Shown here in pieces: positions 1 to 8,582 of a stretch of DNA of 64,000 bases; within the stretch, counting starts at the first letter, position 1, and every line of letters starts with the position of its first letter. The notes beneath the pieces are model-generated. The model did no database searches, had not been told where the DNA came from, and worked only from the letters and a program-made list of their open reading frames with translations. A program made the translations under genes and the position numbers. Origin of the DNA: ASV31 sp965229765 (GTDB lineage: Bacteria; Pseudomonadota; Alphaproteobacteria; Rhodobacterales; Rhodobacteraceae); assembly GCA_965229765.1 (NCBI GenBank), contig CBDDJT010000003.1:1-64000 (forward strand), in the 5' to 3' direction.

Positions 1-244
1 GGTTTCGGTCGGCGCTGAAGGCGTGAACGTCCCAGGGCCGCAAGAAGACGAGCTGCCCCGGCGCCAGAGTTTGGGTTGTGCCGTTGATCCAGTGCGCCGT
101 GCGCCCGCTTTCGATCAGGAAGACCTCAAAGAAATCGTGGTCATGGGCCCGCTCCGGGTATCGGGTGGCGAGGTGCTTTCGCGCGAAATGGAACGCCTCA
201 TCGGGGCGAAGATAGTCCTGGATTCGGAAGGTCGTTTTGCGCAT
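1..244 (-). CDS. AraC-family regulator, N-terminal cupin part (cut by window edge)
   Basis: The minus strand reads 81 codons from an ATG at 244 and runs off the window. The visible part begins MRKTTFRIQDYLRPDEAFHF and contains a cupin-like sensing fold: a histidine-rich strand RAHDHDFFEVFLIESG followed by a turn ending LAPGQLVFLRPWDVHAF. This is typical of the ligand-binding arm of AraC-type regulators; the C-terminal helix-turn-helix would lie outside the window, so the class is inferred. It diverges from the dioxygenase-transporter-mannosidase operon starting at 373 and is the natural candidate for its substrate-responsive activator. A stand-alone cupin protein is possible but less likely in this position. 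Confidence 0.75.
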   Translation of the reverse strand, partial: MRKTTFRIQDYLRPDEAFHFARKHLATRYPERAHDHDFFEVFLIESGRTAHWINGTTQTLAPGQLVFLRPWDVHAFSADRN

Positions 245-278
245 GCAGCAATATTAGCGAACAAATGCAGCCTTGCAG
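243..278. promoter_or_regulatory. ATGCAGC direct repeats, candidate AraC operator
   Basis: ATGCAGC occurs at 243-249 and again at 265-271, 22 bp apart, with a partial third copy TTGCAG at 273-278. Same-orientation half sites about two helical turns apart are what AraC-type regulators usually bind. The first copy overlaps the regulator's own start codon. No clear sigma70 hexamers were identified for either divergent promoter. Binding is inferred. Confidence 0.35.
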
Positions 279-372
279 AAGGAAAATATCAAGATAGTGG
301 AAAATTAAGTCAATCTACGCCGCTGACTCCGAACCCGCGATTCGCAACTCTCGCACGGTCAGGAGATGCGCG

Positions 373-1197
373 ATGATCAATGAAGCCCTCGATCTGCGGT
401 TCAAGCCGGTTCAGAATCCGGCGCCGAAAACGCTCACGCGGCACCAGATCGCGCAATACAACGCGCATGGTTTCGTACAGCCCTTCACAATCTTCGGTGC
501 GGCAGAGATCGCCGGGATCAGGGCCTATGTCGACACGCTGATGGCGGATATGGGGCCGGACGGAGCCTATGGCATCAACTGCTATCAGGCCCGGCTGTCG
601 GGCCTTTGGGACATCGCGACCGACGCCCGCATACTGGATCACGTCGAGGATCTGATCGGCCCGGACATCCTGTGTTGGGCCAGCGCGATCCTCTCGAAGA
701 AACCGCATGATCCAAAGGCCGTGCCCTGGCATCAGGATGCATCGTTCTGGTCGCTCAGCCCGGCGCGCACGGTAACGGTCTGGCTGGCTATCGACGATGC
801 CGACGACCAGAACTCGGCGATGCGCTTTATCCCGGGCACCCATGACAAGGGCGCGTTGCAGGTGCAGCAGACCGGAGAGGGCAACGTCTTTCACAAGGAA
901 ACCGCCAATGCCGAGACATTGGGCGCGCCCTTCACCAACGTTCTGGAGGCCGGGCAGATGTCGATGCACGCCGACATGCTGGTGCATGGCTCGCTGGCCA
1001 ATTCCAGTGATCGCCGCCGCTGCGGCCTGACGCTGCGCTATTGCCCGCCAGAGGTGAAGATCACCGATCCGGCCTGGGCCACGGGGGTGGAGGCGCTGTT
1101 GTGCCGGGGGCAGGCAGGCGGCTGGGCGACACATCCGCGTCCCCAGAACGACGATATCACCAAGACCACCAGCCCCCATGTCGTGGGGAACAACTGA
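373..1197 (+). CDS. Phytanoyl-CoA dioxygenase (PhyH) family Fe(II)/2-oxoglutarate oxygenase
   Basis: The 274-residue protein has the PhyH double-stranded beta-helix pattern. The metal site is visible as HxD in WHQDASFW and a distal histidine in MLVHGSLANSS, with the 2-oxoglutarate-binding arginine probably in RRCGLTLRY. These enzymes hydroxylate or oxidatively demethylate small substrates in the cytoplasm using O2 and 2-oxoglutarate. The start has AGGAG about 9 bases upstream. It is the first gene of a tightly packed operon, and the next gene starts directly after its stop codon. With the P450 encoded further down, this makes two independent oxygenases in one transporter operon. The substrate is unknown. 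Confidence 0.88.
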   Translation: MINEALDLRFKPVQNPAPKTLTRHQIAQYNAHGFVQPFTIFGAAEIAGIRAYVDTLMADMGPDGAYGINCYQARLSGLWDIATDARILDHVEDLIGPDILCWASAILSKKPHDPKAVPWHQDASFWSLSPARTVTVWLAIDDADDQNSAMRFIPGTHDKGALQVQQTGEGNVFHKETANAETLGAPFTNVLEAGQMSMHADMLVHGSLANSSDRRRCGLTLRYCPPEVKITDPAWATGVEALLCRGQAGGWATHPRPQNDDITKTTSPHVVGNN

Positions 1198-1878
1198 ATG
1201 CAGATCACCTGGTTCGGACATGCGGCCTTTGGACTGGCGCCTGAAAGCGGGCCACGGGTCATCACCGACCCCTACACACCCGAGGGCGTCGGCTATGCGC
1301 CCATCGTCGAGCCGGCGGAGCTGGTCATCATTTCGTCAGACGACGACAGTGCGCATTGTCGGGCCGACCTGATCTCAGGCGCGCCGGAGGTGGTGAATGC
1401 CCTCACGGTTGCGCAATCCGGCGGCGTGCAGACCGCCCGAGGCGTCGAGATCACCGCCATCGCCGCGGCCGAGTGGGACGAGCATCCAGAACATGACATC
1501 CCGGGTCAGAACGGCATGTACCGGTTCACGCTGGATGGGATCAGATTTGCGCACATGGGCGATGTGGGCAATCCGCTAAGCGACGCGCAGCAGGCGTTCT
1601 TCGAGAACACGGACGTCTTGTTCGCACTGGCCGGCGGCTACCTGACGCTGGAGTTGCCCGACCTGATGGAGATGATCCACAACACCCGGCCCAGGCTGGT
1701 CATCCCGATGCACTTTCGCACGCTGACCTATCGGCCGCGCAACACGATGTGGATCGAAAGCTTTCTGAGCCACTTCAAGGATGAAGACGTGGATTTCGCC
1801 TTTGGCGCCACGCATGACCTGAAACGCGGGAACCTGCCCGAGCGCACGCGCGTTCTGGTGATGGACTATGTCCGCTAG
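1198..1878 (+). CDS. MBL-fold protein with degenerate metal-binding motif
   Basis: The 226-residue protein has the UlaG-like metallo-beta-lactamase layout: an N-terminal strand MQITWFGHAAF, a later DGIRFAHMGDVG element and a C-terminal VIPMHFRT strand. The position that normally carries HxHxDH reads SSDDDSAH (about residues 47-54), so the first two histidines are missing while the aspartate-rich frame and last histidine remain. The other ligands, H in FAHMGD and H in IPMHF, are present. It may bind one metal, use a changed site, or be non-catalytic. It starts directly after the dioxygenase stop and is surely cotranscribed. UlaG-like proteins include lactonases, which would suit a sugar pathway, but that role is a guess. 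Confidence 0.78.
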   Translation: MQITWFGHAAFGLAPESGPRVITDPYTPEGVGYAPIVEPAELVIISSDDDSAHCRADLISGAPEVVNALTVAQSGGVQTARGVEITAIAAAEWDEHPEHDIPGQNGMYRFTLDGIRFAHMGDVGNPLSDAQQAFFENTDVLFALAGGYLTLELPDLMEMIHNTRPRLVIPMHFRTLTYRPRNTMWIESFLSHFKDEDVDFAFGATHDLKRGNLPERTRVLVMDYVR

Positions 1879-1944
1879 CGGACGGAACCGGGGCGTGAGG
1901 CCCCAGGAAAGAAGGGGCCAAAGGCCCTCAACGGGAGGACTAAC

Positions 1945-3675
1945 ATGACGAAATCACGGATCTTTCTGACCACATCGGCCCTGGCCCTGGCCGTGACGTC
2001 CGGTGCCGCCCTGGCCCAGGATGTCGCGCGCGAAGACACGGTCATCTTCGACCTCGACCGCACCATCCAGGACCCCGAGAACTTCAACTGGATGACGCCG
2101 GGCACCAAGCGGATGCATGGCGCGCACCAGACCATGTGGGAGCCGCTGTTCATCCTCAACTACGGCACCGGCGAGTTGGAGCCGTGGCTGGCCACGGGCT
2201 TCGAGTCGAACCCCGACAGCACCGAGTTCACGGTCACTCTTCGCGAAGGTGTGGAATGGTCCGACGGCGAGGCGTTCAACGCAGACGACGTGGTCTTCAC
2301 CACCAACCTTGCCACGACCAACAAGGAGATCTCCAGCCGCGAGGCCTCTACCATTCGCGCGCAGGTGGCCAGCGTGGAAAAGGTCGATGACCTTGCCGTC
2401 AAATTCACGCTGAATGCGCCCAACCCGCGCTTCATCGTCGAGAATTTCGGCGTGCGGATCTTCGGCTCTTTCCTGATCATGCCGGAACACGTCTGGGCCG
2501 GCGAGGATGCCGCGACATTCGCCTTCAACCCGCCCATCGGCACCGGCCCCTACACCTTCACGTCGGCCGCCTCGAACCGGGCGATCTGGGACCGCAACGA
2601 CGACTGGTGGGGCGCCAAGACCGGCTTCATGGACCTGCCAGAGCCTCAGCGCGTCATCTTCCTCGAATCCGGGGGCGAGGAAAGCCGTGCGCAGCTGATG
2701 GCCTCGAACCAGTTGGATGCGGCGCAGAACGTCACCATCGGCACGTTCGAGGCGATTCAGGCGCAAAACCCCAACGTCATGGCATGGCATGAAGGCTATC
2801 CCTTTGCCGCAGCCGACCCCTGTGCCCGCCAGTTGGAGATCAACACCACCGTCGCGCCCTGGGACAACGCCAACATGCGCCGGGCAGTCGCCCATATCAT
2901 CGACCGCAGCCAGATCGTGAACGTCGCCTATGAAGGCACGACCGAAGCCAGCCGGACGATGTTCGCACAGTTCGGCTCCATGGCCCCATTCGTCGATGCG
3001 GTCGTCGAGGCCGGGTACGGTCTTCCGGACAGCGCAGATGTCGAAGGCGGACAGGCGCTGCTCGAGGCCGAAGGCTGGATGCGGGATGGGGATTACTACA
3101 CAAAGGACGGCGAGACGCTGTCGGTCAGCATCCACGTCAACTCTGCCTCGACTGAATACACCCGCACCATCGACGTGATCGTCGAGCAGTTGCAGCGCGC
3201 CGGGATCGACGCCCGCGCGGTGCCGGTCGAGAACGGCGTGTTCTGGGGCGAGGTGCTGCCCTTCGGCGCATTCGAGATGTCCTATAGCTGGCTCTCCTGC
3301 GGGTCGGTGAACGAGCCCTGGGCCTCGATGGGCCGCTACACGGTCAAGGACGTGGTCCCGGTGGGCGAGCGTTCGCCCGGGTTCAACAACACCGCCCGCT
3401 GGGACGGCCCGGCGGCAGAGGCCTATTCGGCCATCGTCGACGAGATCGCAAGCCGGTCGCTGGGCGATCCGGAAGTGCCGGGGCTTGTGGCCGAAGCCTA
3501 TGCCAGCCTGGATGCGGAAATGCCGTTCATCCCGCTTGTCCAGGCGGCCAAGCTCTTGCCGTTCAACACCACCTACTGGACCGGATGGCCCTCGGCCGAA
3601 AACTACTACAACCATCCGTTCTTCTGGTGGAACTCGACACACCAGGTCCTGCACAACCTGCAGCCGGCGAACTGA
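1945..3675 (+). CDS. ABC transporter solute-binding protein, peptide/oligosaccharide type (SBP_bac_5)
   Basis: The 576-residue protein begins with a clear Sec signal peptide (MTKSRIFLTTSALALAV..., cleavage probably after AALA near residue 24). It then follows the family-5 binding protein pattern: an early WEPLF segment, the GTGPYTF motif near residue 195, and a long C-terminal lobe. It would capture the substrate in the periplasm and deliver it to the permeases at 4920 and 5932. GGGAGGA lies 7 bases before the start. Family members carry peptides, opines, nickel chelates and, in many bacteria, oligosaccharides; the GH38 enzyme at the end of this operon points to a glycan or glycoside. Confidence 0.93.
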   Translation: MTKSRIFLTTSALALAVTSGAALAQDVAREDTVIFDLDRTIQDPENFNWMTPGTKRMHGAHQTMWEPLFILNYGTGELEPWLATGFESNPDSTEFTVTLREGVEWSDGEAFNADDVVFTTNLATTNKEISSREASTIRAQVASVEKVDDLAVKFTLNAPNPRFIVENFGVRIFGSFLIMPEHVWAGEDAATFAFNPPIGTGPYTFTSAASNRAIWDRNDDWWGAKTGFMDLPEPQRVIFLESGGEESRAQLMASNQLDAAQNVTIGTFEAIQAQNPNVMAWHEGYPFAAADPCARQLEINTTVAPWDNANMRRAVAHIIDRSQIVNVAYEGTTEASRTMFAQFGSMAPFVDAVVEAGYGLPDSADVEGGQALLEAEGWMRDGDYYTKDGETLSVSIHVNSASTEYTRTIDVIVEQLQRAGIDARAVPVENGVFWGEVLPFGAFEMSYSWLSCGSVNEPWASMGRYTVKDVVPVGERSPGFNNTARWDGPAAEAYSAIVDEIASRSLGDPEVPGLVAEAYASLDAEMPFIPLVQAAKLLPFNTTYWTGWPSAENYYNHPFFWWNSTHQVLHNLQPAN

Positions 3676-3685
3676 TCGCGGTCGT

Positions 3686-3711
3686 GGGGCGGGCGCCTGC
3701 GCGTCCGCCCC
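3686..3711 (+). terminator. GC-rich hairpin after the binding-protein gene
   Basis: An 11-bp stem (GGGGCGGGCGC at 3686-3696 against GCGTCCGCCCC at 3701-3711, one G-U pair) closes a CTGC loop, 10 bases after the binding-protein stop. There is no long U run, so it may act as a 3'-protecting or partially terminating hairpin that raises binding-protein mRNA over the downstream genes, as seen in many ABC operons. Confidence 0.5.
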
Positions 3712-3747
3712 ATTCTGACCCCGGCACCATTAGCGAGCGGCAGGACC

Positions 3748-4923
3748 ATGACCATTGCCGATCCCTCAGTCGCCAGGCGGGCTCGCCCGCCCGATCCCTT
3801 TACCGTGGCCCGGGAACACCCGGGCGCCGCGATGGGCCGGTTCCATGGCGAGGACCTGCTGATGTTGCTGCGCTGCAAGGATGTCCGGGCGGCGGCGCGC
3901 GATCACGGGCGGTTCGACAGTTCGGTGCACGGGCGCGTTCCCATCCCTCCCGAAGATGGCATCCGCCCGTTCCGCCAACTGCCGATAGAGAGCAACCCGC
4001 CCGAGCACGGGCGCTGGAAGGAGATTATTCTCCCCTTCTTCCGGCGCCCGACCGATCCGGCCGTCAAGCCTGAATTCGAGGCCTGTCTGCGCGACCGCCT
4101 GACCGCAATGCTGGAGGGCGGACCGGTCGAACTGGTGGCGGATTTTGCGCTGCCGGTGCAATCGGCGGCGCTTGCCGTTCTGTTGGACTGCGACCGCGGC
4201 ATTGCCGCCGAATGGCAGGGCTGGGGCCTGCATGCCTTTCGCACCGATGGCCGGACAGACCCTGTCAAGGCCGCGCGGTTTCTCGACTTCATCGACCGGA
4301 TGCTGAACCGCGGACGCGAAGATCCGTCCATGGGTTTTTTTTCGGCGCTGCATGACGCGCGTTTTGAGGACCGGCCCTTGAGCCGGGACGAAATGTGCGG
4401 CCTTTGCCACCTGGCGCTTTCGGGCGGGCGCGACACCGTCATCAATTCCATCGCGGGCACAATGGCGCATCTGGCGCTGACGCCCGACGATCTGAAGCGT
4501 TTGCGGGCAGAGCCTGCGCTGATCCCTCTGGCCACCGAAGAGATCTTTCGCGTGCTCTCGCCCCTGCCTCAGATCGCGCGAACTTGCCCCGAGGGATACC
4601 GCCACGGACCGCACCGGGTCGCCCCCGGTGCCCGCGCCACGCTATGCTGGGCCGCCGCAAACCGCGATCCCTCGATGTTCGAGGCGCCCGACGCCCTGCG
4701 CCTTGACCGTCAGCCCAATCCGCATGTCGCGTTTGGCGCGGGTGCGCACACCTGCCCCGGCGCGCCGATGGCGCGGCTCTTGATCCGGACGCTGCTGGCC
4801 GAACTGGCCACGCGGGTCGAGCGGATCGAGATCGAGAACGCCGTGCCTCGGAGAAACGACTACGGTACACCTTACCTCTTCGACAGCCTTCACGCCCGCC
4901 TCATCGCGAGGGAGATCCCATGA
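3748..4923 (+). CDS. Cytochrome P450 monooxygenase
   Basis: The 391-residue soluble bacterial P450 shows the I-helix oxygen-activation motif SGGRDT (variant of AGxDT), the ExxR motif as EEIFR, and the heme loop FGAGAHTCPGAP with the thiolate cysteine at residue 336. It lies between the binding protein and the first permease, overlapping the permease start by ATGA, so it belongs to the transport operon. No ferredoxin or reductase gene is nearby; redox partners must come from elsewhere. P450s that oxidatively O-demethylate methylated sugars are known in marine bacteria (6-O-methylgalactose in agar catabolism), a fitting but unproven model here. The alternative is hydroxylation of a lipid or terpenoid aglycone. 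Confidence 0.95.
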   Translation: MTIADPSVARRARPPDPFTVAREHPGAAMGRFHGEDLLMLLRCKDVRAAARDHGRFDSSVHGRVPIPPEDGIRPFRQLPIESNPPEHGRWKEIILPFFRRPTDPAVKPEFEACLRDRLTAMLEGGPVELVADFALPVQSAALAVLLDCDRGIAAEWQGWGLHAFRTDGRTDPVKAARFLDFIDRMLNRGREDPSMGFFSALHDARFEDRPLSRDEMCGLCHLALSGGRDTVINSIAGTMAHLALTPDDLKRLRAEPALIPLATEEIFRVLSPLPQIARTCPEGYRHGPHRVAPGARATLCWAAANRDPSMFEAPDALRLDRQPNPHVAFGAGAHTCPGAPMARLLIRTLLAELATRVERIEIENAVPRRNDYGTPYLFDSLHARLIAREIP

Positions 4924-5930
4924 GCGTCGTTCCAAGGGCCTATCTGATCAATCGGCTTGTCACGCTGGTCCTGACCATTCTGATCGCGGCCACGATCATC
5001 TGGATCATCCCGCGCCTCTCGCCGGTTGACCCGGCAGAGATCGCACTGGGGAGGATGGCTGCCGGAGCGGGTTCGGTCGCCAACTCAGAGGAAATCCTCG
5101 CCCAGTTGCGCGCCAATATGGGCATCGATCAGCCGTTTATCGTTCAGTATCTCAAGTACATCACGGGTGCGCTGGTCTTCGATTTCGGGTTGTCCACGGC
5201 GGCCTTCCCGACGCCGGTCTCGACCCTGATCCTGAACGCGTTGCCCTGGACCCTGGGGCTGATGATCCTGTCGCTGCTGATCACCTTCTTCATCGGCAAC
5301 CTGCTGGGCGCGCTGATGGTCTGGGATCGCTCGCCCAAGCTGGTCCGGGTCGCCATCCCGGCGGCGATGGTCTTCACCTCGATCCCCCCTATCCTGTCAG
5401 GGCTTTTGCTGATGTGGATCTTCGCTGCCAAGCTGCAATGGTTTCCGCTGACCGGCGCCTACAGCATCTTCGTGGAACCGGGCTGGACCTGGTCCTTTGT
5501 TCAATCGGTGCTGAAGCACGGGTTTCTGCCGGCCCTTTCCATCGTGGTGGTGACCTTCGGCTTCTGGGCGCTGGGCATGCGCGGGCTGATGATCACCGTG
5601 CAGGGCGAGGATTACGTCAAGCTGGCCGAGGCCAAGGGCCTGCGCCCGCGCTACATCCTCTACCGCTACATGATCCGCAACGCGATCCTGCCGCAGATCA
5701 CTGCCTTTGCGCTCAAGATCGGGCTGCTGATCGCGGGCCAGGTGCTGGTAGAACGCATCTTTGCCTATAACGGCATGGGCAAGCTGCTGTACGACGCGAT
5801 CCTGAACCAGGATTTCCCGGTCATTCAGGGCGTGTCCTACGTGATCATCCTGATCACCGCCGTGTCGGTCTTCATGGTCGACCTGCTCTATCCGTTCATT
5901 GATCCCCGCATCCGGCACGAGGCGCATTGA
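4920..5930 (+). CDS. ABC transporter permease, DppB type
   Basis: The 336-residue inner-membrane protein has an N-terminal membrane segment (about residues 11-33), a periplasmic loop and five further helices. The cytoplasmic coupling loop reads EDYVKLAEAKGL, near residues 228-239, which matches the EAA motif of the peptide/oligosaccharide permease family. It would pair with the permease at 5932 to form the channel. The start overlaps the P450 stop by ATGA, implying translational coupling. Confidence 0.93.
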   Translation: MSVVPRAYLINRLVTLVLTILIAATIIWIIPRLSPVDPAEIALGRMAAGAGSVANSEEILAQLRANMGIDQPFIVQYLKYITGALVFDFGLSTAAFPTPVSTLILNALPWTLGLMILSLLITFFIGNLLGALMVWDRSPKLVRVAIPAAMVFTSIPPILSGLLLMWIFAAKLQWFPLTGAYSIFVEPGWTWSFVQSVLKHGFLPALSIVVVTFGFWALGMRGLMITVQGEDYVKLAEAKGLRPRYILYRYMIRNAILPQITAFALKIGLLIAGQVLVERIFAYNGMGKLLYDAILNQDFPVIQGVSYVIILITAVSVFMVDLLYPFIDPRIRHEAH

Positions 5931-5931
5931 G

Positions 5932-6855
5932 ATGAGCACGCAGCAGATCGGCCGTGCCGAACGCCGCCAGGCCCGACGCATCCGCCGCTTCGAAAATCCC
6001 TGGATGAACCCCAAGCTGATCTGGGGGGCGGGCCTGCTCTTGGGCATCATCGCAATCGGCATTATCGGTCGCATCCTTTGGGACCTGGACCTGGTCTTCA
6101 CCGGGTCCAGCCCGCTGAAACTGCCGCCCCTGGGATTCGAGAACCTGCGCCGCCAGCCGGGTATCCTGGATCACCCCCTGGGCACGGATGGCGGCGGGCG
6201 CGATATGCTTGCGCTGATTGTGATCGGGGCGCCCAACACGCTTTTCGTCGGCCTTCTCGCCAGCCTGATCGGCATGTCCATCGGCATTTCCCTGGGCTTT
6301 TCCGCAGGGTTCCTGGGCGGGCGCATCGATGATGTTATCCGGGTGGGTGCGGATGTGATGATCACCATCCCGCCGCTCCTGATCCTCGTGGTCTTTCAGT
6401 CGGCCTTTGGCGATGTGACCCTGACCATGATGGCGCTCTTGATCGCGGGGTTCGTCTGGCAATCGCCTACCCGGCTGATCCGGGCGCAGGTCCTGTCGAT
6501 GAAGCAGTCGGGTTATGTGCAGATGGCACAGCTCTCGGGGGCCTCGACCCGTTACATCATGTTCCGCGAGATGATGCCGAACCTGGTGCCCTACCTTTTC
6601 GGGTCGTTCATCGCCTCGGTCACAACGTCGATTGTCACCGCCGTCGGCCTGGAGGTTCTGGGCCTCGGGCCGCAGCGCATCCCAACGCTGGGCCGCACGA
6701 TATACGAGGCGATCAATGCCGGCGCGCTGATCCAGAACCTCTGGTGGTGGTGGGGTCTGCCCACCTTGCTCTTGGGCGTGATGTTCATAGGATTGCTGCT
6801 CGTCAACCTCGGTCTGGACGAGGTCTCCAACCCGCGGCTGAGGAAACTTTCATGA
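5932..6855 (+). CDS. ABC transporter permease, DppC type
   Basis: The 307-residue protein carries the N-terminal cytoplasmic tail and first helix typical of DppC (WMNPKLIWGAGLLLGIIAIG), then GTDGGGRDMLAL and an EAA-like coupling loop ending GASTRYIMFREMMPN. I start it at 5932 rather than at an upstream in-frame ATG at 5899. The 5932 ATG sits one base after the previous stop, and the upstream extension would be translated from inside the preceding permease gene. The gene ends with an ATGA overlap into the ATPase. Confidence 0.92.
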   Translation: MSTQQIGRAERRQARRIRRFENPWMNPKLIWGAGLLLGIIAIGIIGRILWDLDLVFTGSSPLKLPPLGFENLRRQPGILDHPLGTDGGGRDMLALIVIGAPNTLFVGLLASLIGMSIGISLGFSAGFLGGRIDDVIRVGADVMITIPPLLILVVFQSAFGDVTLTMMALLIAGFVWQSPTRLIRAQVLSMKQSGYVQMAQLSGASTRYIMFREMMPNLVPYLFGSFIASVTTSIVTAVGLEVLGLGPQRIPTLGRTIYEAINAGALIQNLWWWWGLPTLLLGVMFIGLLLVNLGLDEVSNPRLRKLS

Positions 6856-8582
6856 CGGACAAACCTGTCCTCACCCTGCGCGATCTGTCCATCGAGTTCC
6901 CGACCAGCAAGGGCATCGTCAAGGCAGTCAGCGCGCTGAACCTCGAGATCCACAAGGGCCGCCGCGTAGGCTTCATCGGCGAGAGCGGCTCGGGCAAGAC
7001 GACCACCGCTCTGGCGGTGATGCAGATGCTGGCCGAGCCGGGCCGGGTGTCAGGTGGCCAGATCGCCCTTGGCGGGACCGATATCCTCGGCCTGTCCGAA
7101 GAAGAGATGCGCGACGTCCGCCTGTCGCGCATCGCCTATATCCCGCAGGGCGCGATGAACTCGCTGAACCCGGTGATGCGGGTCGAGCCGCAGTTGTGGG
7201 ACGGCATTACCGCCCATGAGGGCCATGTGGACCGCGCCACGCTGAAACGCCGCTCTGACGCGGCCCTGGAAAGCGTTGGCCTGCCGGTTCATGCCGGCCA
7301 GCTGTTCCCGCATGAACTGTCGGGCGGAATGAAGCAGCGCGTCTGCATCGCCATGGGCATCATCCTGAACCCCGAACTGATCATCGCGGACGAGCCGACA
7401 TCGGCGCTGGACGTGGTCACCCAACGTCAGGTCATGCAGACGCTGAAGGGGCTGCAAAGCCAGATCGGGTCGGGCCTAATGCTGATCGGCCATGACATGG
7501 GGCTGATGGCCCAGACCGTAGACGAATTGGCGGTGCTGAAAGACGGCGAACTGGTCGAGCATGGAACCGTCCAGCAGATCCTGGAGGCGCCGAAACACCC
7601 CTATACCAAGGACCTGATTTCTTCTGTGCCGCTGGTGGGGGGCGACAGCTTCCTCAACCCCGACCGCCGCGCCGATGCCCCCAAGCGCGACAGCCCGGAG
7701 CCGCTGCTTCGGTTCGAGAATGTGCGCAAGAATTACGGCGCGGTGACGGCGCTGCATCCGATGTCGTTCAGCCTGCAGGGCGACACGCCGCAGATCATCT
7801 CGATCGTCGGACAGTCGGGATCGGGCAAATCCACGATGGGTTCGATCATGTTGGGGTTCACTCCGCCCAGCAAGGGACGGGTGCTGTTCGAGGGCCGCGA
7901 CATTCAGGCGATGCAGGCCGCCGAGGCACTGGATTTCCGCAAGAACGTGCAGGCAGTGTTCCAGGATCCCTATGCCTGCTTCAACCCGTTCTACCGGGTC
8001 AGCCACGCCCTGCGCTTTCCCTTCAAGCGGTTCGGTCTGTCAAACGGAGAGGCGCATACCCGGAAGGCCATGGAAGAGGCCTGCACCGCCGTGGGCCTCG
8101 ACCCCGATCTGGTGCTGCCGCGCTATCCGCATCAGCTGTCGGGCGGCCAGCGCCAGCGGCTGATCGTGGCGCGCGCACTGATGCTGTCGCCCAAGCTTCT
8201 GATTGCCGATGAACCGGTGTCGATGGTCGATGCCAGCCTGCGCGCCTCGATCCTGTCCAACATCTACGATCTGAAGGACAAATACGGGATCTCGATCCTC
8301 TACATCACCCATGACCTGGCCACGGCCTACCATGTCAGCGATTTCGTCATGGTGCTGTTCAAGGGCCATGTGGTCGAGGCCGGGCCGCCCAAAGAGGTGA
8401 TCGGGACGCCGCAGCATCCCTATACGCGGCTTCTGATCGACTCGATCCCCTGGCCAGATCTGCATCGCAGCTGGGGGGACGGCAGCGCCGATTGGGACCC
8501 CACCGCACTCGAGGCCGAGGCCGCGCGAACCAGTGCGATCTTCCGCGGTTCGGTTCCCGGGTTCGAGCTGGCCGTTACATGA
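6852..8582 (+). CDS. ABC transporter ATP-binding protein, fused DppD-DppF type
   Basis: The 576-residue protein contains two complete nucleotide-binding domains in one chain. The N-terminal half has Walker A GESGSGKTT, signature LSGGMKQR and Walker B LIIADEPTSALD. The C-terminal half has GQSGSGKST, LSGGQRQR and LLIADEPVSMVD. In place of two separate ATPases, this fusion drives the two permeases upstream. The start at 6852 uses the ATGA overlap with the permease stop; the open frame extends upstream to 6744 but that part is a shadow of the permease gene. Confidence 0.95.
   Translation: MTDKPVLTLRDLSIEFPTSKGIVKAVSALNLEIHKGRRVGFIGESGSGKTTTALAVMQMLAEPGRVSGGQIALGGTDILGLSEEEMRDVRLSRIAYIPQGAMNSLNPVMRVEPQLWDGITAHEGHVDRATLKRRSDAALESVGLPVHAGQLFPHELSGGMKQRVCIAMGIILNPELIIADEPTSALDVVTQRQVMQTLKGLQSQIGSGLMLIGHDMGLMAQTVDELAVLKDGELVEHGTVQQILEAPKHPYTKDLISSVPLVGGDSFLNPDRRADAPKRDSPEPLLRFENVRKNYGAVTALHPMSFSLQGDTPQIISIVGQSGSGKSTMGSIMLGFTPPSKGRVLFEGRDIQAMQAAEALDFRKNVQAVFQDPYACFNPFYRVSHALRFPFKRFGLSNGEAHTRKAMEEACTAVGLDPDLVLPRYPHQLSGGQRQRLIVARALMLSPKLLIADEPVSMVDASLRASILSNIYDLKDKYGISILYITHDLATAYHVSDFVMVLFKGHVVEAGPPKEVIGTPQHPYTRLLIDSIPWPDLHRSWGDGSADWDPTALEAEAARTSAIFRGSVPGFELAVT

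Noticed and set aside
1954..3654. 566-codon minus-strand open frame
   Set aside because: It is antisense to the solute-binding protein gene, which has a signal peptide and clear family motifs.
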